Shown one piece after another: positions 43,299 through 53,112 of a stretch of DNA of 64,000 bases. A program made the translations under genes and the position numbers. Position 1 is the first letter of the stretch. Every line of letters begins with the position of its first letter. A model generated the notes under the pieces. That model saw nothing but the letters and a program-made list of their open reading frames with translations. It did not search any database and was not told the DNA's origin. Source of the DNA: DTU019 sp050949825 (GTDB lineage Bacteria; Bacillota; Syntrophomonadia; Syntrophomonadales; Syntrophomonadaceae); the NCBI GenBank assembly GCA_050949825.1, contig JBMNGL010000003.1, positions 248,001 through 312,000 on the forward strand. Reading direction: 5' to 3'.

Positions 43299-44657
43299 AT
43301 GAAAGTCATTATTATGGGCGCCGGAAAAGTTGGGTTCAGCATGGCTCAATTGCTCTCCGCCGAGAATCACGATGTGGTAGTTATTGAGCAATCCCCGGAG
43401 CGGCAGCAAATCATAGAGAATTTACTGGATATCCAGGTTGTTTTAGGGAGCGGTTCATCAACGTCAGTATTGGAGTCCGCTGGAATCCGCAACTCCGATA
43501 TGCTGCTGGCGGTTACCGAAATTGATGAGCTTAACATGATTGCCTGCTTGCTGGCTAAAAATTACGGGGTAAAGACGACCATAGCACGGGTGCGCAACCC
43601 TGAATATCTCGAAGTCACGGCTTTTTCCTTGCATGAGCTTGTGGGTATTGACCTGATAATAAATCCCGAGCGCGTTACCGCTCAGGAAATCGCCCAGATT
43701 GCCATGAATCCTGAAGCCATGAATGTAGACTACTATGCGGACGGCAAAGTAAAATTAATGGAACTGGAATTGACAGAAGAATCACCCCTGCGGGGAACGA
43801 AGCTCAAAGATCTTGACACTTCTATTCCGTACAACATTGTAGCTATCGCCCGCAAGCATAAAATGTTAGTGCCCAGCGGGGATGAGATCCTGCAGCCTGG
43901 GGATCATATCCATTTGATGTCTAAGAGCAGCGATATGTTAATGGTGGAAAAGCTGCTGGGTTTTTCTGCTCCGCGAGTGCAGCATGTTACTATCCTGGGC
44001 GGAGGCCGTACCGGCTACTACTTAGCGCAAATGCTGGAAAAATGCAAGCCTGCCATGAACATAAAAATCATTGAAAAGAATCTTGTCAGAGCCCGACAGA
44101 TATCTGAAAAGCTCAATTCCAGCCTGGTTATCCACGGCGATGGCAGCGATTACAACCTGTTGGAAGAGGAGAACATTGCGGCTTCCGATATGTTTGTAGC
44201 CGTAACCGACGACGACAAGGTTAATCTGCTTTGTTCTCTCATAGCCCGCAACCTGGGCGTAAGAAAAACAGTATGCCAGATGAAGCGAACCGATGTAATG
44301 CCGCTGGCAGAACAACTGGAAATAGATACTATACTGAACCCGCGCCTGCTTACGGCCGGCGCCATCATTAAATACCTGCGGGTTGGTGATATCATCTCTG
44401 TTACTTTGATGGGGGATGAACGGGCGGAGATGTTGGAATTATTGGCTCAACCCGGCTCCTTTGCAGTTAATAAGGAGATCGGCAAGTTAAAGTTTCCCAA
44501 GGGCTCACTGATCGGCGCCATAGTCCGGGATGACCAGGTTGTCATTCCCGACGGCAGCTCCATCATTAAACCCTATGATCGTTTAATGGTGTTCTCCCTG
44601 CCGGCAAGCATCCATAAAATAGAACAGCTCTTCCACACTGGAGGCAACAAGTTTTGA
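43299..44657 (+). CDS. trkA: Trk potassium-uptake regulatory protein TrkA
   Basis: The 452-residue peripheral protein has two RCK_N-RCK_C halves. The first NAD/nucleotide site is MKVIIMGAGKVGFSMAQLL, the second HVTILGGGRTGYYLAQML, each followed by a TrkA_C domain (residues about 140-220 and 370-450). The RCK ring gates TrkH. In Firmicutes these C domains can bind c-di-AMP, which would link to the riboswitch at 57.5 kb, but this protein has not been shown to. It overlaps trkH by 4 bp. Confidence 0.95.
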   Translation: MKVIIMGAGKVGFSMAQLLSAENHDVVVIEQSPERQQIIENLLDIQVVLGSGSSTSVLESAGIRNSDMLLAVTEIDELNMIACLLAKNYGVKTTIARVRNPEYLEVTAFSLHELVGIDLIINPERVTAQEIAQIAMNPEAMNVDYYADGKVKLMELELTEESPLRGTKLKDLDTSIPYNIVAIARKHKMLVPSGDEILQPGDHIHLMSKSSDMLMVEKLLGFSAPRVQHVTILGGGRTGYYLAQMLEKCKPAMNIKIIEKNLVRARQISEKLNSSLVIHGDGSDYNLLEEENIAASDMFVAVTDDDKVNLLCSLIARNLGVRKTVCQMKRTDVMPLAEQLEIDTILNPRLLTAGAIIKYLRVGDIISVTLMGDERAEMLELLAQPGSFAVNKEIGKLKFPKGSLIGAIVRDDQVVIPDGSSIIKPYDRLMVFSLPASIHKIEQLFHTGGNKF

Positions 44658-46105
44658 TTAGATGGCCGGTTATTTTAAGCAATTTGGGCCGAATCATATT
44701 GATCATTGGCTTCGCTATGTTTAGTTGCCTGGCCTGGGCAATTGGTTATCATGAAGATGTCACCACAGCCATTGCTCTGGCAGCTATCTTGACTATAGGC
44801 AGCGGTCTGCTGTTGACCTATTATTTTTCTTCTTCTGATGGTATCAGCTTCAAAGAGGGCTATCTGATGGTCAGCCTGGGCTGGGTGGTGGCCTCGGCCT
44901 TTGGCTCGCTGCCTTTTTTGTTCTCCGGCTACCTGCCTTCGTTTGCCGACGCCTGGTTTGAAACCGTTTCCGGTTTCACTACCACCGGTTCTACTGTAAT
45001 CGCGGATGTAGAATCCTGGCCCAAGAGTCTGTTGTTCTGGCGCAGCCTCACCCACTGGTTGGGGGGCATGGGCATCATTGCCCTGTTTGTTGCCATTATC
45101 TCCAGCATAGGGGCACGCGCCAACCAGTTGTTCAAGGCTGAAGTGCCCGGCCCCATTTCGGACAAGATCAGCCCCCGTATTCGCGAAACCGCGCGGAAAC
45201 TCTGGATAACTTATGTTTTGATAAGCGCGGTCTGTGCTATAACGCTTTTTATTCTGGGAATGGATCTCTTTGACGCCCTGTGCCATACCTTTGCCACCAT
45301 GGCCACAGGTGGTTTTTCCACCAAGAATAACAGCATCGCTTTCTATACCAGCCCCTGGATACAATGGGCCATCATTTTTTTTATGTTTGTCTCTGGAACC
45401 AATTTTACCCTTCACTTCCTGGCCTTCAAGAAAGGCCGACCGGCGGTTTATTGGCGTGATCCCGAATTCAGGCTTTATGCGGGCATCACCGTGGCGGCCT
45501 CCTTTTTGGTTTTTCTCAGCTTGAGTTGGCAGGGAACCTTTATTGGGTGGGAAGAACGCATAAGGGCGGCCTGTTTTCAAGTTGTCTCGATTATTACCAC
45601 TACCGGCTATGCTACCGCTGATTATAATTGCTGGCCCGCGTTGGCGTCAGGGGTGCTCTTCCTCATGATGTTTGTGGGCGGCAGTTCCGGGTCAACAGGA
45701 GGCAATATTAAACCGGGCCGGTATTTGATTATCGGACGTCGTACCATAATTGAATTGAAGAAGATGATTCATCCCAAGGCCATTCTTCCCCTGCGTTTTG
45801 GGGGGAAGATTATTAGCGATGATCTTTTGACCAATGTTTTACAATTCTTCTTTCTCTATGTTTTATTTTTAGCTTCAGGCACCTTGTTCATGTCCGCTCT
45901 GGGTCTGGACATCCTCAGCAGTCTGACTGCCGCCGCAACCTGTCTGGGGAACATTGGTCCCGGGTTCAATCTGGTTGGCCCCACTCAGAATTTTGCCTTC
46001 ATGCCTGACAGCGGCAAATATGTTTTAACCCTTTTGATGTTGATCGGCCGTCTGGAAATATATCCTATTTTAGTATTGTTCTTGCCCGAATACTGGAAGG
46101 AATAA
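44654..46105 (+). CDS. trkH: Potassium uptake protein TrkH
   Basis: The 483-residue membrane channel has four pore-loop repeats, seen as FETVSGFTTTGSTVI, HTFATMATGGFSTKN, VVSIITTTGYATADYN and TCLGNIGPGFNLVG, the selectivity-filter glycines of the Trk/Ktr family. The start is TTG 44654 within the trkA stop (TTGA). The gene pair forms one transcript. No kdp or ktr genes occur in the window. Confidence 0.95.
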   Translation: MIRWPVILSNLGRIILIIGFAMFSCLAWAIGYHEDVTTAIALAAILTIGSGLLLTYYFSSSDGISFKEGYLMVSLGWVVASAFGSLPFLFSGYLPSFADAWFETVSGFTTTGSTVIADVESWPKSLLFWRSLTHWLGGMGIIALFVAIISSIGARANQLFKAEVPGPISDKISPRIRETARKLWITYVLISAVCAITLFILGMDLFDALCHTFATMATGGFSTKNNSIAFYTSPWIQWAIIFFMFVSGTNFTLHFLAFKKGRPAVYWRDPEFRLYAGITVAASFLVFLSLSWQGTFIGWEERIRAACFQVVSIITTTGYATADYNCWPALASGVLFLMMFVGGSSGSTGGNIKPGRYLIIGRRTIIELKKMIHPKAILPLRFGGKIISDDLLTNVLQFFFLYVLFLASGTLFMSALGLDILSSLTAAATCLGNIGPGFNLVGPTQNFAFMPDSGKYVLTLLMLIGRLEIYPILVLFLPEYWKE

Positions 46106-46258
46106 CGCCTAAAAGGCAGGCTATGGGGTCACCCCCAATATCCTGCCCCAAGGATTATTCTGTTGGAAGGGCGCTGCCATCTTTTTTCTTAGCTATCGAT
46201 ACGGGTGCTGCAAACTGGGCCAGACCTGATTATACCAATAACATCTCACTATAGTGGC

Positions 46259-46720
46259 TTATTGCGAGTGCTTGCTGAGCTGGGACTCGATTACGGTAGT
46301 GCCATTCATAATGGTATCTTTGACCGGGCAGATTTTTACTGCCTGCTCCACCAACTTGCGCACCATATCAGGATTATCCGGAGAATCTACCACCACTTGA
46401 TAACGAATCTCCTGAAATCCGGAGCGAATCCCGGTGCTCGAACTACTCATGCCCCGCGGGTCAAAATCCCCCTCGATATAAATCCTGATATCGTCAATCT
46501 GCATGCGGCGCTTTTGGGCCAGTTGGGCTAAAAAGACCATAATACATCCACCCAGGGACGACAAAAAGGTTTCCAGCGGTGAGGCCCCCCGGTCTTCACT
46601 CTGGCTCTGGGAACCCTTCCCCATTTCAACAACAGTATGTTCACCCACCCGGGCAATCGATTTGACCCCAATATGTGCCCAGTCGACAGTTAATTGAATA
46701 GTCTTGATCTTATCCTCCAT
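46259..46720 (-). CDS. OsmC-family peroxidase-like protein
   Basis: The 153-residue protein carries the two redox cysteines of OsmC/Ohr: SSLGGCIMVFLAQLAQKRRM and the second in VKICPVKDTI. OsmC-type enzymes reduce organic hydroperoxides. It is a free-standing gene; ATG 46720 has AAAGGAG upstream. Confidence 0.88.
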   Translation of the reverse strand: MEDKIKTIQLTVDWAHIGVKSIARVGEHTVVEMGKGSQSQSEDRGASPLETFLSSLGGCIMVFLAQLAQKRRMQIDDIRIYIEGDFDPRGMSSSSTGIRSGFQEIRYQVVVDSPDNPDMVRKLVEQAVKICPVKDTIMNGTTVIESQLSKHSQ

Positions 46721-47039
46721 ATCCTCACTCCTTTAATAAACTAACGATTGCTTTTAATATCGCTTGTTTTCACAGTAATTCATTTTGTTAACGGACAGCC
46801 CATCTCGCCGCGTTGTAGGAATCCTCCTAAGTTATTATGGTAATAGTGCCCTATTCATCTAAGTTTGGCTAATTTTGACCCCTTACTTGAATATCTTTGG
46901 TTTAGATTATTCCATACGCCTGCGGCATAATATTGTCATTATCATAGAAATTTGACACATCTTGCTAATTTCCTTTAAACATGGTGTTTGTTTTAAACCG
47001 CCAGGGAAGGGAGATGAAAGACACTGTTTGAGTCTATAG
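46721..47039. other. Gene-free interval before phoU
   Basis: I find no gene, RNA or clear hairpin here. A plus-strand TTGACA at about 46952 lies near the end of the interval, but no reading frame follows it. The AT-rich tracts suit the osmC promoter region on the minus strand. Confidence 0.5.
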
Positions 47040-47714
47040 CTATGAGTTAGACCGGGCTATGACATTAAGATCAACCCTTTGGCCTTCAACCATATAAATG
47101 ACCATCTCACCCACATTGGTGGCATGATCGGCGATCCTTTCCAGGTGTCCGGCCGTGAGCAGCAAGGCGGTAGCCTGGGGAATGTGGGCTTGGTCGCGCA
47201 TCATGTATCCCAGTAGTTCGGTAAACACTTCGTTGTATAGGTATTCTACCTCCTTTTCCATATCTACCAGGCTCATAGCCAGATCAGGATTGCCATTTAT
47301 AAAGGCTTTCATAGCTGTATTTACCATGTCCTGTGCTATTCGGGCCATCTGAGGTATATCTATGAGCGGTTTCATATAGGGCTGTTCGTAAAGCTGAATG
47401 GCAATTTGGGCAATATCCTCAGAATGGTCCCCCATGCGTTCCAGGTCCACGATTATGCGCAAAGCCGTGCCGATGAAGCGCAAATCCTTGGCCAGCGGTT
47501 GTTTTAAAGCAATTAGGCAGAGGCATTTTTTTTCGATATCCAATTCCATCTGATCGATCATCTCGTCCCGGGAAATAACTTCCCAGGCTAATTCCAGATT
47601 TTTCTCGGTTAAGGCGCGGTTGGCCGATAGGATTTGCTCTTGCAGCAGGTATCCCATCTTCAATATATCTTCCTTCAATGACTGCAGTTGTTTTTCCAAA
47701 GAATCGATAGTCAA
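47040..47714 (-). CDS. phoU: Phosphate-uptake regulator PhoU
   Basis: The 224-residue protein is two three-helix bundles with the PhoU metal-binding acidic repeats: VDLERMGDHSEDIAQIA in the first half and HLERIADHATNVGEMVIYMV in the second. PhoU links Pst transport state to PhoR. TTG 47714 is favoured as start because AAGGAGGAGG lies eight bases upstream and the fold begins there; an ATG seven codons earlier lies upstream of that site. Last gene of the pst cluster. Confidence 0.93.
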   Translation of the reverse strand: MTIDSLEKQLQSLKEDILKMGYLLQEQILSANRALTEKNLELAWEVISRDEMIDQMELDIEKKCLCLIALKQPLAKDLRFIGTALRIIVDLERMGDHSEDIAQIAIQLYEQPYMKPLIDIPQMARIAQDMVNTAMKAFINGNPDLAMSLVDMEKEVEYLYNEVFTELLGYMMRDQAHIPQATALLLTAGHLERIADHATNVGEMVIYMVEGQRVDLNVIARSNS

Positions 47715-47755
47715 ACTGAGTACCTCCTCCTTCATATATATGCAAAATCAATACT

Positions 47756-48520
47756 TCAGCCGAATCTACCGGTGATATAATCTTCTGTCTTTTTGTTCAC
47801 CGGGTTGACAAATAACTCACGGGTGCGGTTGAATTCAATCAAAGCGCCGTTGAGGAAAAATCCGGTATAATCTGATACCCGAGCTGCTTGCTGCATATTG
47901 TGGGTCACGATTACAATAGTGTAGTTCTTTTTGAGTTCGGCAATCAATTCCTCAAGTTTGCCAGTTGATATGGGATCCAAGGCGGAGGCCGGTTCGTCCA
48001 TGAGAATAACCTCGGGATCGACAGCCAATACCCGAGCAATCACCAGGCGCTGTTGTTGCCCTCCTGACATGCGGTTGGCTGGCGAATTCAAGCGGCTGCC
48101 CATTTCATCCCACAGATTGGCTGCCTTCAGGCTCTTTTCGACAATCTCATCCAAGTGGCTGCGGTTCCTGAGGCCGTGTATTCTCGGCCCATAAGCCACA
48201 TTATCGTATATTGACATGGGAAATACGGAAGGTTTTTGAAAAACCATCCCTACTCGTTTCCTCAACTCTACTACATCGATCTCTTTAGTGTAGATAGGTG
48301 CTTCATCAAGGTAAACCTGACCTCTGATGGTAGTTCCTTCCACCAGATCATTCATGCGGTTTAGCGTGCGTAAAAATGTGGATTTACCGCAGCCACTGGG
48401 ACCGATCAGGGCGGTGACACGGTTGGCCTCAATGTCCATATCTATGCCGTGCAGAGCCTGGTATTGCTGATAGAATACCTCCAGGCCATTAATTCTCATT
48501 TTCATTTTAGGCTCCATCAT
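47756..48520 (-). CDS. pstB: Phosphate ABC transporter ATP-binding protein PstB
   Basis: The 254-residue ATPase has Walker A GPSGCGKSTFLRTLNRMND, signature MSGGQQQRLVIARVLAVD, Walker B ILMDEPASALDPIS and the PstB-typical AYGPRIHG. It powers high-affinity phosphate import with PstCA. It begins 11 bp after pstA and about 20 bp before phoU. Confidence 0.96.
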   Translation of the reverse strand: MMEPKMKMRINGLEVFYQQYQALHGIDMDIEANRVTALIGPSGCGKSTFLRTLNRMNDLVEGTTIRGQVYLDEAPIYTKEIDVVELRKRVGMVFQKPSVFPMSIYDNVAYGPRIHGLRNRSHLDEIVEKSLKAANLWDEMGSRLNSPANRMSGGQQQRLVIARVLAVDPEVILMDEPASALDPISTGKLEELIAELKKNYTIVIVTHNMQQAARVSDYTGFFLNGALIEFNRTRELFVNPVNKKTEDYITGRFG

Positions 48521-48531
48521 ACTCCTCCTCT

Positions 48532-49368
48532 TTAGCGCACGGCCTGTGTAAATCTCTTTATGCTCAGATTAGCCAGATAGTTTATAATCACAATGAGAAT
48601 AACCAGCAATAAGGCAGTTCCGAAAGCCCTTTCGGTAGAGATGCCCTCCATGGCCATCAGGTAAAGATGTACCGACATGGTACGGGCCGGATCACCGGGG
48701 CTTAACGGCATTCCCAAGGAACTGCCCGCGGTGAGAATAATTGCCGCAGTTTCTCCTACCGCTCTTCCGATGGATAAGATAATCCCGGTTACTATTCCTG
48801 GCAGCGCCGATGGCAAAACCACGCGGCTCACCGTCTGCCAACGACTGGCCCCCAGGGCCAGGCTGTTTTCTCGGTACTCATGGGCAACCGCCAGTATGGC
48901 TTCCTGAGCAGTCCGGGTGATCGTGGGCAGAATCATGATCGCCAGCGTCAGACTTCCTGACAGAATCGACCATCCCAGGTCCAGGAAAACCACAAAAAAC
49001 ACAAAGCCGAATAGGCCGAATACTATTGAAGGTATACCCGCCAGGGTCTCGGCGGTCAGGTTAATGAGCCCGGCAAAGCGGCTCTGACTATGAGCGTATT
49101 CCTGCAAATAGATTGCGCTGCCCACCCCCACCGGCACGGCTATCAGCAAAGACATCAGCGTCAAAAATACCGTGCTTGCAATAGTGGTGGAGATGCCCCC
49201 GGCCCGCCCCGCTCTGCTGGGCGGCTGTAAGATAAAATCCAGACTGATAGTGGATATACCCTTTACAGCAACATAGCCAATGATGCTGGCTAAGATTAGG
49301 ACCATTAACAGGCCGGCTGACCAGAAGGCCGCCGTGATCATACGGTCGTGCCATCTATTGTTTGCCAT
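48532..49368 (-). CDS. pstA: Phosphate ABC transporter permease PstA
   Basis: The 278-residue permease has six spans and the coupling motif ALGASRWQTVSRVVLPSALPG. STTIASTVFLTLMSLLIAVP and GVGSAIYLQEYA are PstA hallmarks. ATG 49368 overlaps the pstC stop by 14 bp; a TTG seven codons earlier is possible. Confidence 0.93.
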   Translation of the reverse strand: MANNRWHDRMITAAFWSAGLLMVLILASIIGYVAVKGISTISLDFILQPPSRAGRAGGISTTIASTVFLTLMSLLIAVPVGVGSAIYLQEYAHSQSRFAGLINLTAETLAGIPSIVFGLFGFVFFVVFLDLGWSILSGSLTLAIMILPTITRTAQEAILAVAHEYRENSLALGASRWQTVSRVVLPSALPGIVTGIILSIGRAVGETAAIILTAGSSLGMPLSPGDPARTMSVHLYLMAMEGISTERAFGTALLLVILIVIINYLANLSIKRFTQAVR

Positions 49369-50242
49369 TGCCCCCACCTGCCTTAGCAACTCGATTGACC
49401 ACCAGATTCAAAGCCACTATAAATACGAACAGTACCATGCCGGTAGAAAATAGGGCCCCCTGATGTTCTCCACTGGCATACCCCATTTCTAAAACGATAT
49501 TGCTGGTCATGGTTCTCACCGGCGCCAGTATACTGGTCGGGACGATGGCTGCATTTCCCGTCACCATTGCCACTGCCATAGTTTCCCCTATGGCCCGACC
49601 CATACCCAGCACTATTGCTGTGATTATCCCTGAACGTGCCGCCGGTATTATTACCCTGGCCATGGTTTGATGATGGGAAGCCCCCAGAGCCAGTGAACCC
49701 TCGATATATTCCCCGGGCACCGCCTGTATGGCATCTCGGGAGATGTTAATGAGCGTTGGCAGAATCATAACCCCCAGAACTATGGCCCCGGCTAAAACGC
49801 TGAGACCGTTTCCGCCCAGATGCTGGCGAATAAAAGGAACCACTACCAACAGACCCACGAAGCCATATACCACAGAGGGTATTCCTGCCAACAACTCCAC
49901 CAAACTGCCCAGCGTCCGTCCTATAGGGCGGGGGGCAATTCCCGTCATAAATACCGCCGTAGCTATTCCCAGGGGCACCGACCATACCATGGCAGAGAGG
50001 GTCACTGCTATTGAGCCCAGCGCCATTGCTCCTATCCCGTAAATACCCCGGCCAGGCCGCCAGTCCGTATTGAAAATAAAATCCTGCCAGCCTACTTGCA
50101 GGAAAATTGGCAGTCCTTTACTGAAAATAAAAATGGTGATAACAGCGATTACGATAATGAACAGTCCAGCGCTTAAGGCCAGGGTAGTCTCAATGAGGGC
50201 TTCTTTATGAGACCGTCTTTTTCTGGCCGCACCCTTGTTCAT
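49355..50242 (-). CDS. pstC: Phosphate ABC transporter permease PstC
   Basis: The 295-residue permease has six spans with SLALGASHHQTMARVIIPAARSG as the EAA loop and GMGRAIGETMAVAMVTGN. ATG 50242 has AGGGAG upstream and gives the family's usual length; the earlier part of the open frame is rich in Arg/Gly/Ala without conservation. Co-transcribed with pstS and pstA. Confidence 0.93.
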   Translation of the reverse strand: MNKGAARKRRSHKEALIETTLALSAGLFIIVIAVITIFIFSKGLPIFLQVGWQDFIFNTDWRPGRGIYGIGAMALGSIAVTLSAMVWSVPLGIATAVFMTGIAPRPIGRTLGSLVELLAGIPSVVYGFVGLLVVVPFIRQHLGGNGLSVLAGAIVLGVMILPTLINISRDAIQAVPGEYIEGSLALGASHHQTMARVIIPAARSGIITAIVLGMGRAIGETMAVAMVTGNAAIVPTSILAPVRTMTSNIVLEMGYASGEHQGALFSTGMVLFVFIVALNLVVNRVAKAGGGNGKQ

Positions 50243-50336
50243 GGCTTCTCCCTGCCTCGCCCCGGCGCCCCTGCTGGCGCCGGGGCTGATCATCATTTCA
50301 GCGGATGTTGAGGATATAACTCGTTCTCTCATCTTG

Positions 50337-51194
50337 CTACTTCACGCTGATAGCGCCCTCTTCGACTAGCAGCTTTTGACCCTCAGGGCTTAATATGAAA
50401 TCGATAAATGCTTTTTCCAGTCCGGTCGCTTCGCCTTTGGTCACATAGATGAAGGGCCGCTGCAGCTTATAGCTGCCATTCTTAACGTTGCCCTCTGTAG
50501 CTTCAACCCCGTCGATTTGCAGTGCTTTAACCTCCTGGTTGAGGCTGGATAAAGAGATATATCCTATGGCATTCTTGTCACCAGCCACGGTAGTTCTGAC
50601 CGCACCGGTAGAGTTTTGCACAACGGCTGTCTTGACAGTATCCTTTTTATTCATGACCAGAGCGGTGAAGGCCTCTCGGGTACCGGACCCCTCTTCGCGG
50701 GAGACCACGGTGATAGGGGCATCAGCTCCGCCCAGTTCCTTCCAGTTCTTGATGTTGCCCAGGTAGATATTCATAACATCCGTGCTTTTGACTGAGGCAA
50801 TAGGGTTACTGGGGTGAACTATCACTGCAATTCCATCCAGGGCAATGGCGGTATCGACCAGGCCTTTGCTCTTTTCCTCACTGCTCACACTCCGTGAAAC
50901 TGCCCCTATTTGAGCAGTTCCTGAGATGGCAGCCTCAATACCAACACTGGAACCTCCACCTTGGACATTAATCTGTGTTCCCTTATGGGCGGCCATGAAC
51001 TCCTCGGCCAACACCTCACTGAAAGGCTGTACTGAGGTTGATCCCGCCACGGTTAGAGAACCGCTTAAAGCTGCACTATCCTGGGGAGAGGCGTTGGAAT
51101 CTGTTTTACCACACCCGGCTATCAGAAATACTCCCGATAGTAAAAGGCCTGCCATGAAAATACTACTGTACTTTCTTACTTTGGATAAATCCAT
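50337..51194 (-). CDS. pstS: Phosphate-binding lipoprotein PstS
   Basis: The 285-residue protein has a lipobox LIAGC at residues 24-28, so it is anchored to the membrane exterior. The phosphate-binding loops are visible in VAGSTSVQPFSEVLAEEF, GSSVGIEAAISG and VVSREEGSGTREAFTA. First gene of the pst operon, directly downstream of the Pho boxes. Confidence 0.95.
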   Translation of the reverse strand: MDLSKVRKYSSIFMAGLLLSGVFLIAGCGKTDSNASPQDSAALSGSLTVAGSTSVQPFSEVLAEEFMAAHKGTQINVQGGGSSVGIEAAISGTAQIGAVSRSVSSEEKSKGLVDTAIALDGIAVIVHPSNPIASVKSTDVMNIYLGNIKNWKELGGADAPITVVSREEGSGTREAFTALVMNKKDTVKTAVVQNSTGAVRTTVAGDKNAIGYISLSSLNQEVKALQIDGVEATEGNVKNGSYKLQRPFIYVTKGEATGLEKAFIDFILSPEGQKLLVEEGAISVK

Positions 51195-51282
51195 GCTTGC
51201 TTTCCTCCTTTAAAACACTCTTAAATATCCGTCACTTATAGAATAAGAGATTAATGTAAAGGATAATCGCCAGGGAGTTTAC

Positions 51283-51315
51283 GCCCACGTAATTTCTGTG
51301 TAAATTCTGTGTAAA
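51283..51315 (-). promoter_or_regulatory. Pho box: tandem TTTACACAGAA repeats
   Basis: On the minus strand TTTACACAGAA occurs twice in immediate succession (51315-51305 and 51304-51294), followed by ATTACGTGGGC, which extends the 11-bp series. TTTACA spaced by 5 bp is the Firmicutes PhoP-binding repeat. It lies about 90-120 bp before pstS, placed for activation. Confidence 0.75.
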
Positions 51316-51351
51316 ACAGGGTTTGGCATCATTTGAGAGGAATTGGTAGGA

Positions 51352-53112
51352 TTATTTGAAGAGAGTAACAGAAAAAGCAGAACCGATACCCGGGGTGCTT
51401 TCTGCATTTACCTGTGCCTTGAGTACCTCCGCCAGGTGTTTGACAATGGCCAGACCCAAGCCGGTGCCTCCGGTTTTTCGGGAACGGGCCTTATCCACCC
51501 GGTAAAAGCGCTCAAATATGCGTGGTAGTTCGGATGGCGGTATGCCCTTGCCATGGTCTTTAACCCTGATAATTTCCCGGTCAGGTTGATCTTCCAGGCT
51601 GACTTCGATGCTGCTGCCCTCCGGGCTGTATTTGATGGCATTATCCAAAAGGTTGGTAATAATCTGCTCAATAAGCTCAGCATCACTGCATATCTCAACT
51701 GTCGCTGCGGGTTCTTGATAGTCTATTGTTACACCTTTTTGCCCTGCCAGGAAGTTCATCCTGGTCACTACTCTGGCTGTCAGCTTATCGAGATGGACTT
51801 TTTGCAGGTCAGGTCTGAAAGTGTCTGCTTCCAACCTGGACAAGGTCAATAATCCACTAATCAGACGACTCAAGCGCTGGGCTTCATCGAAAATAATGCG
51901 CGAGAATTCAGCCACATTGGCAGGATCTCGGCCCTCCTCATCCCATAATGTCTCCGCAAAGCCGCTAATAGTGGCTACCGGGGTTTTAAGCTCATGTGAT
52001 ACATTGGCCACGAAATCCCTGCGCACCTGTTCCAGGCGTTTCATTTCAGATATGTCGTTAAGCACCAGCAGGATATCTTGACCGGCCTCTCCTTCGTATA
52101 CCACCGGTACAACATTCACTTCGGCTGTACGATCCCCGCGGCTGTGCAGAACTATGCTGCGCTTGCCCTGCTGTAGGCTTTGCCTGGCCTCATCAATCAT
52201 CTGCAGGAGTTCAAAAGCAGTGATAGTCTCAGTATATTTACGACCCAGAGAATCTGCTTCTATCCCCAGAAGCGAGACCGCCGCAGGGTTGGCATATATT
52301 AAACGGCCCTCCTGTCCTATGAGCACGATGCCGTTGACGGTATTGCTCAAGATGGCTTCAAGGCGGTTTTTGACTTCAGAGATCTTATGCAGGTTCTGCT
52401 CGATATGCTGCCCCATATCGTTGATAGCACCGGCCAGTATCCCCAGTTCATCTTCGCTGTGGATAAATATACGCCGATCATAATTTCCCCCTGCCATATC
52501 CTCAACAGCAGCAGTTATCTCCCGAATAGGCCGGGAAAAATAAGGTATCAGCAAGAAACTGAATAAGAACGCCAGCAGTCCACATACCAATGCGGCCATC
52601 AATATTCCCAACAGGGCATGATCATAGATGGCCTGCAGGTCTGACAGGGGCATAGCCATGCGCACAGCTCCGACGTCTCCATGGTTTGAATAAGGTACCG
52701 CGACATAGAGCATATCCATCTGCAAGGTATCGCTGTAGCGGATCTCTACCCCGGTCTCGCCTTGCAGGGCGGCGTAGACTTCGGGACGGCTGTTGTGGTT
52801 GTCCAATTGTTCAGGAGATACCTGGGAATCGCCCAAGACTACCCCCTGAGAATTTACAATGGTCACTCGGGTGGAGGCGTCTCGGGCAGCGCTCAGACAT
52901 ATTTCTTGATAACTGCGTACTAAGCCGTTGTCTCCAACCCGGAATTGGCTCATGTCGGCTACCAGATAAGCTTCTTTAACTAATCTTGCTTCAAGGCTTT
53001 GCAGATAGTAATTTTTGAATTGATAGTAACCCAGTGCTGTCAACAGGGCTAAGAAGGTGAGAACGGTAACCAGGAAAGCGGCAAACAGCTTGCGGTGATA
53101 GCTCTTATTCAT
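51352..53112 (-). CDS. phoR: PhoR sensor histidine kinase
   Basis: The 586-residue kinase has an N-terminal span, an extracytoplasmic sensor (about 35-160), a second span, a HAMP domain (PIREITAAVEDMAGGNYDRR), a PAS domain (LEAILSNTVNGIVLIGQEGR), HisKA FVANVSHELKTPVATI and HATPase motifs NLLDNAIKYSP and GTGLGLAIVK. ATG 53112 overlaps the phoP stop by 8 bp. Confidence 0.93.
   Translation of the reverse strand: MNKSYHRKLFAAFLVTVLTFLALLTALGYYQFKNYYLQSLEARLVKEAYLVADMSQFRVGDNGLVRSYQEICLSAARDASTRVTIVNSQGVVLGDSQVSPEQLDNHNSRPEVYAALQGETGVEIRYSDTLQMDMLYVAVPYSNHGDVGAVRMAMPLSDLQAIYDHALLGILMAALVCGLLAFLFSFLLIPYFSRPIREITAAVEDMAGGNYDRRIFIHSEDELGILAGAINDMGQHIEQNLHKISEVKNRLEAILSNTVNGIVLIGQEGRLIYANPAAVSLLGIEADSLGRKYTETITAFELLQMIDEARQSLQQGKRSIVLHSRGDRTAEVNVVPVVYEGEAGQDILLVLNDISEMKRLEQVRRDFVANVSHELKTPVATISGFAETLWDEEGRDPANVAEFSRIIFDEAQRLSRLISGLLTLSRLEADTFRPDLQKVHLDKLTARVVTRMNFLAGQKGVTIDYQEPAATVEICSDAELIEQIITNLLDNAIKYSPEGSSIEVSLEDQPDREIIRVKDHGKGIPPSELPRIFERFYRVDKARSRKTGGTGLGLAIVKHLAEVLKAQVNAESTPGIGSAFSVTLFK

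Noticed and set aside
44675..45580. 301-residue open frame opposite trkH
   Set aside because: It lies fully antisense to the well-supported trkH, is glycine/lysine/glutamine-rich, and shows no motif. It is a shadow of trkH codon bias.
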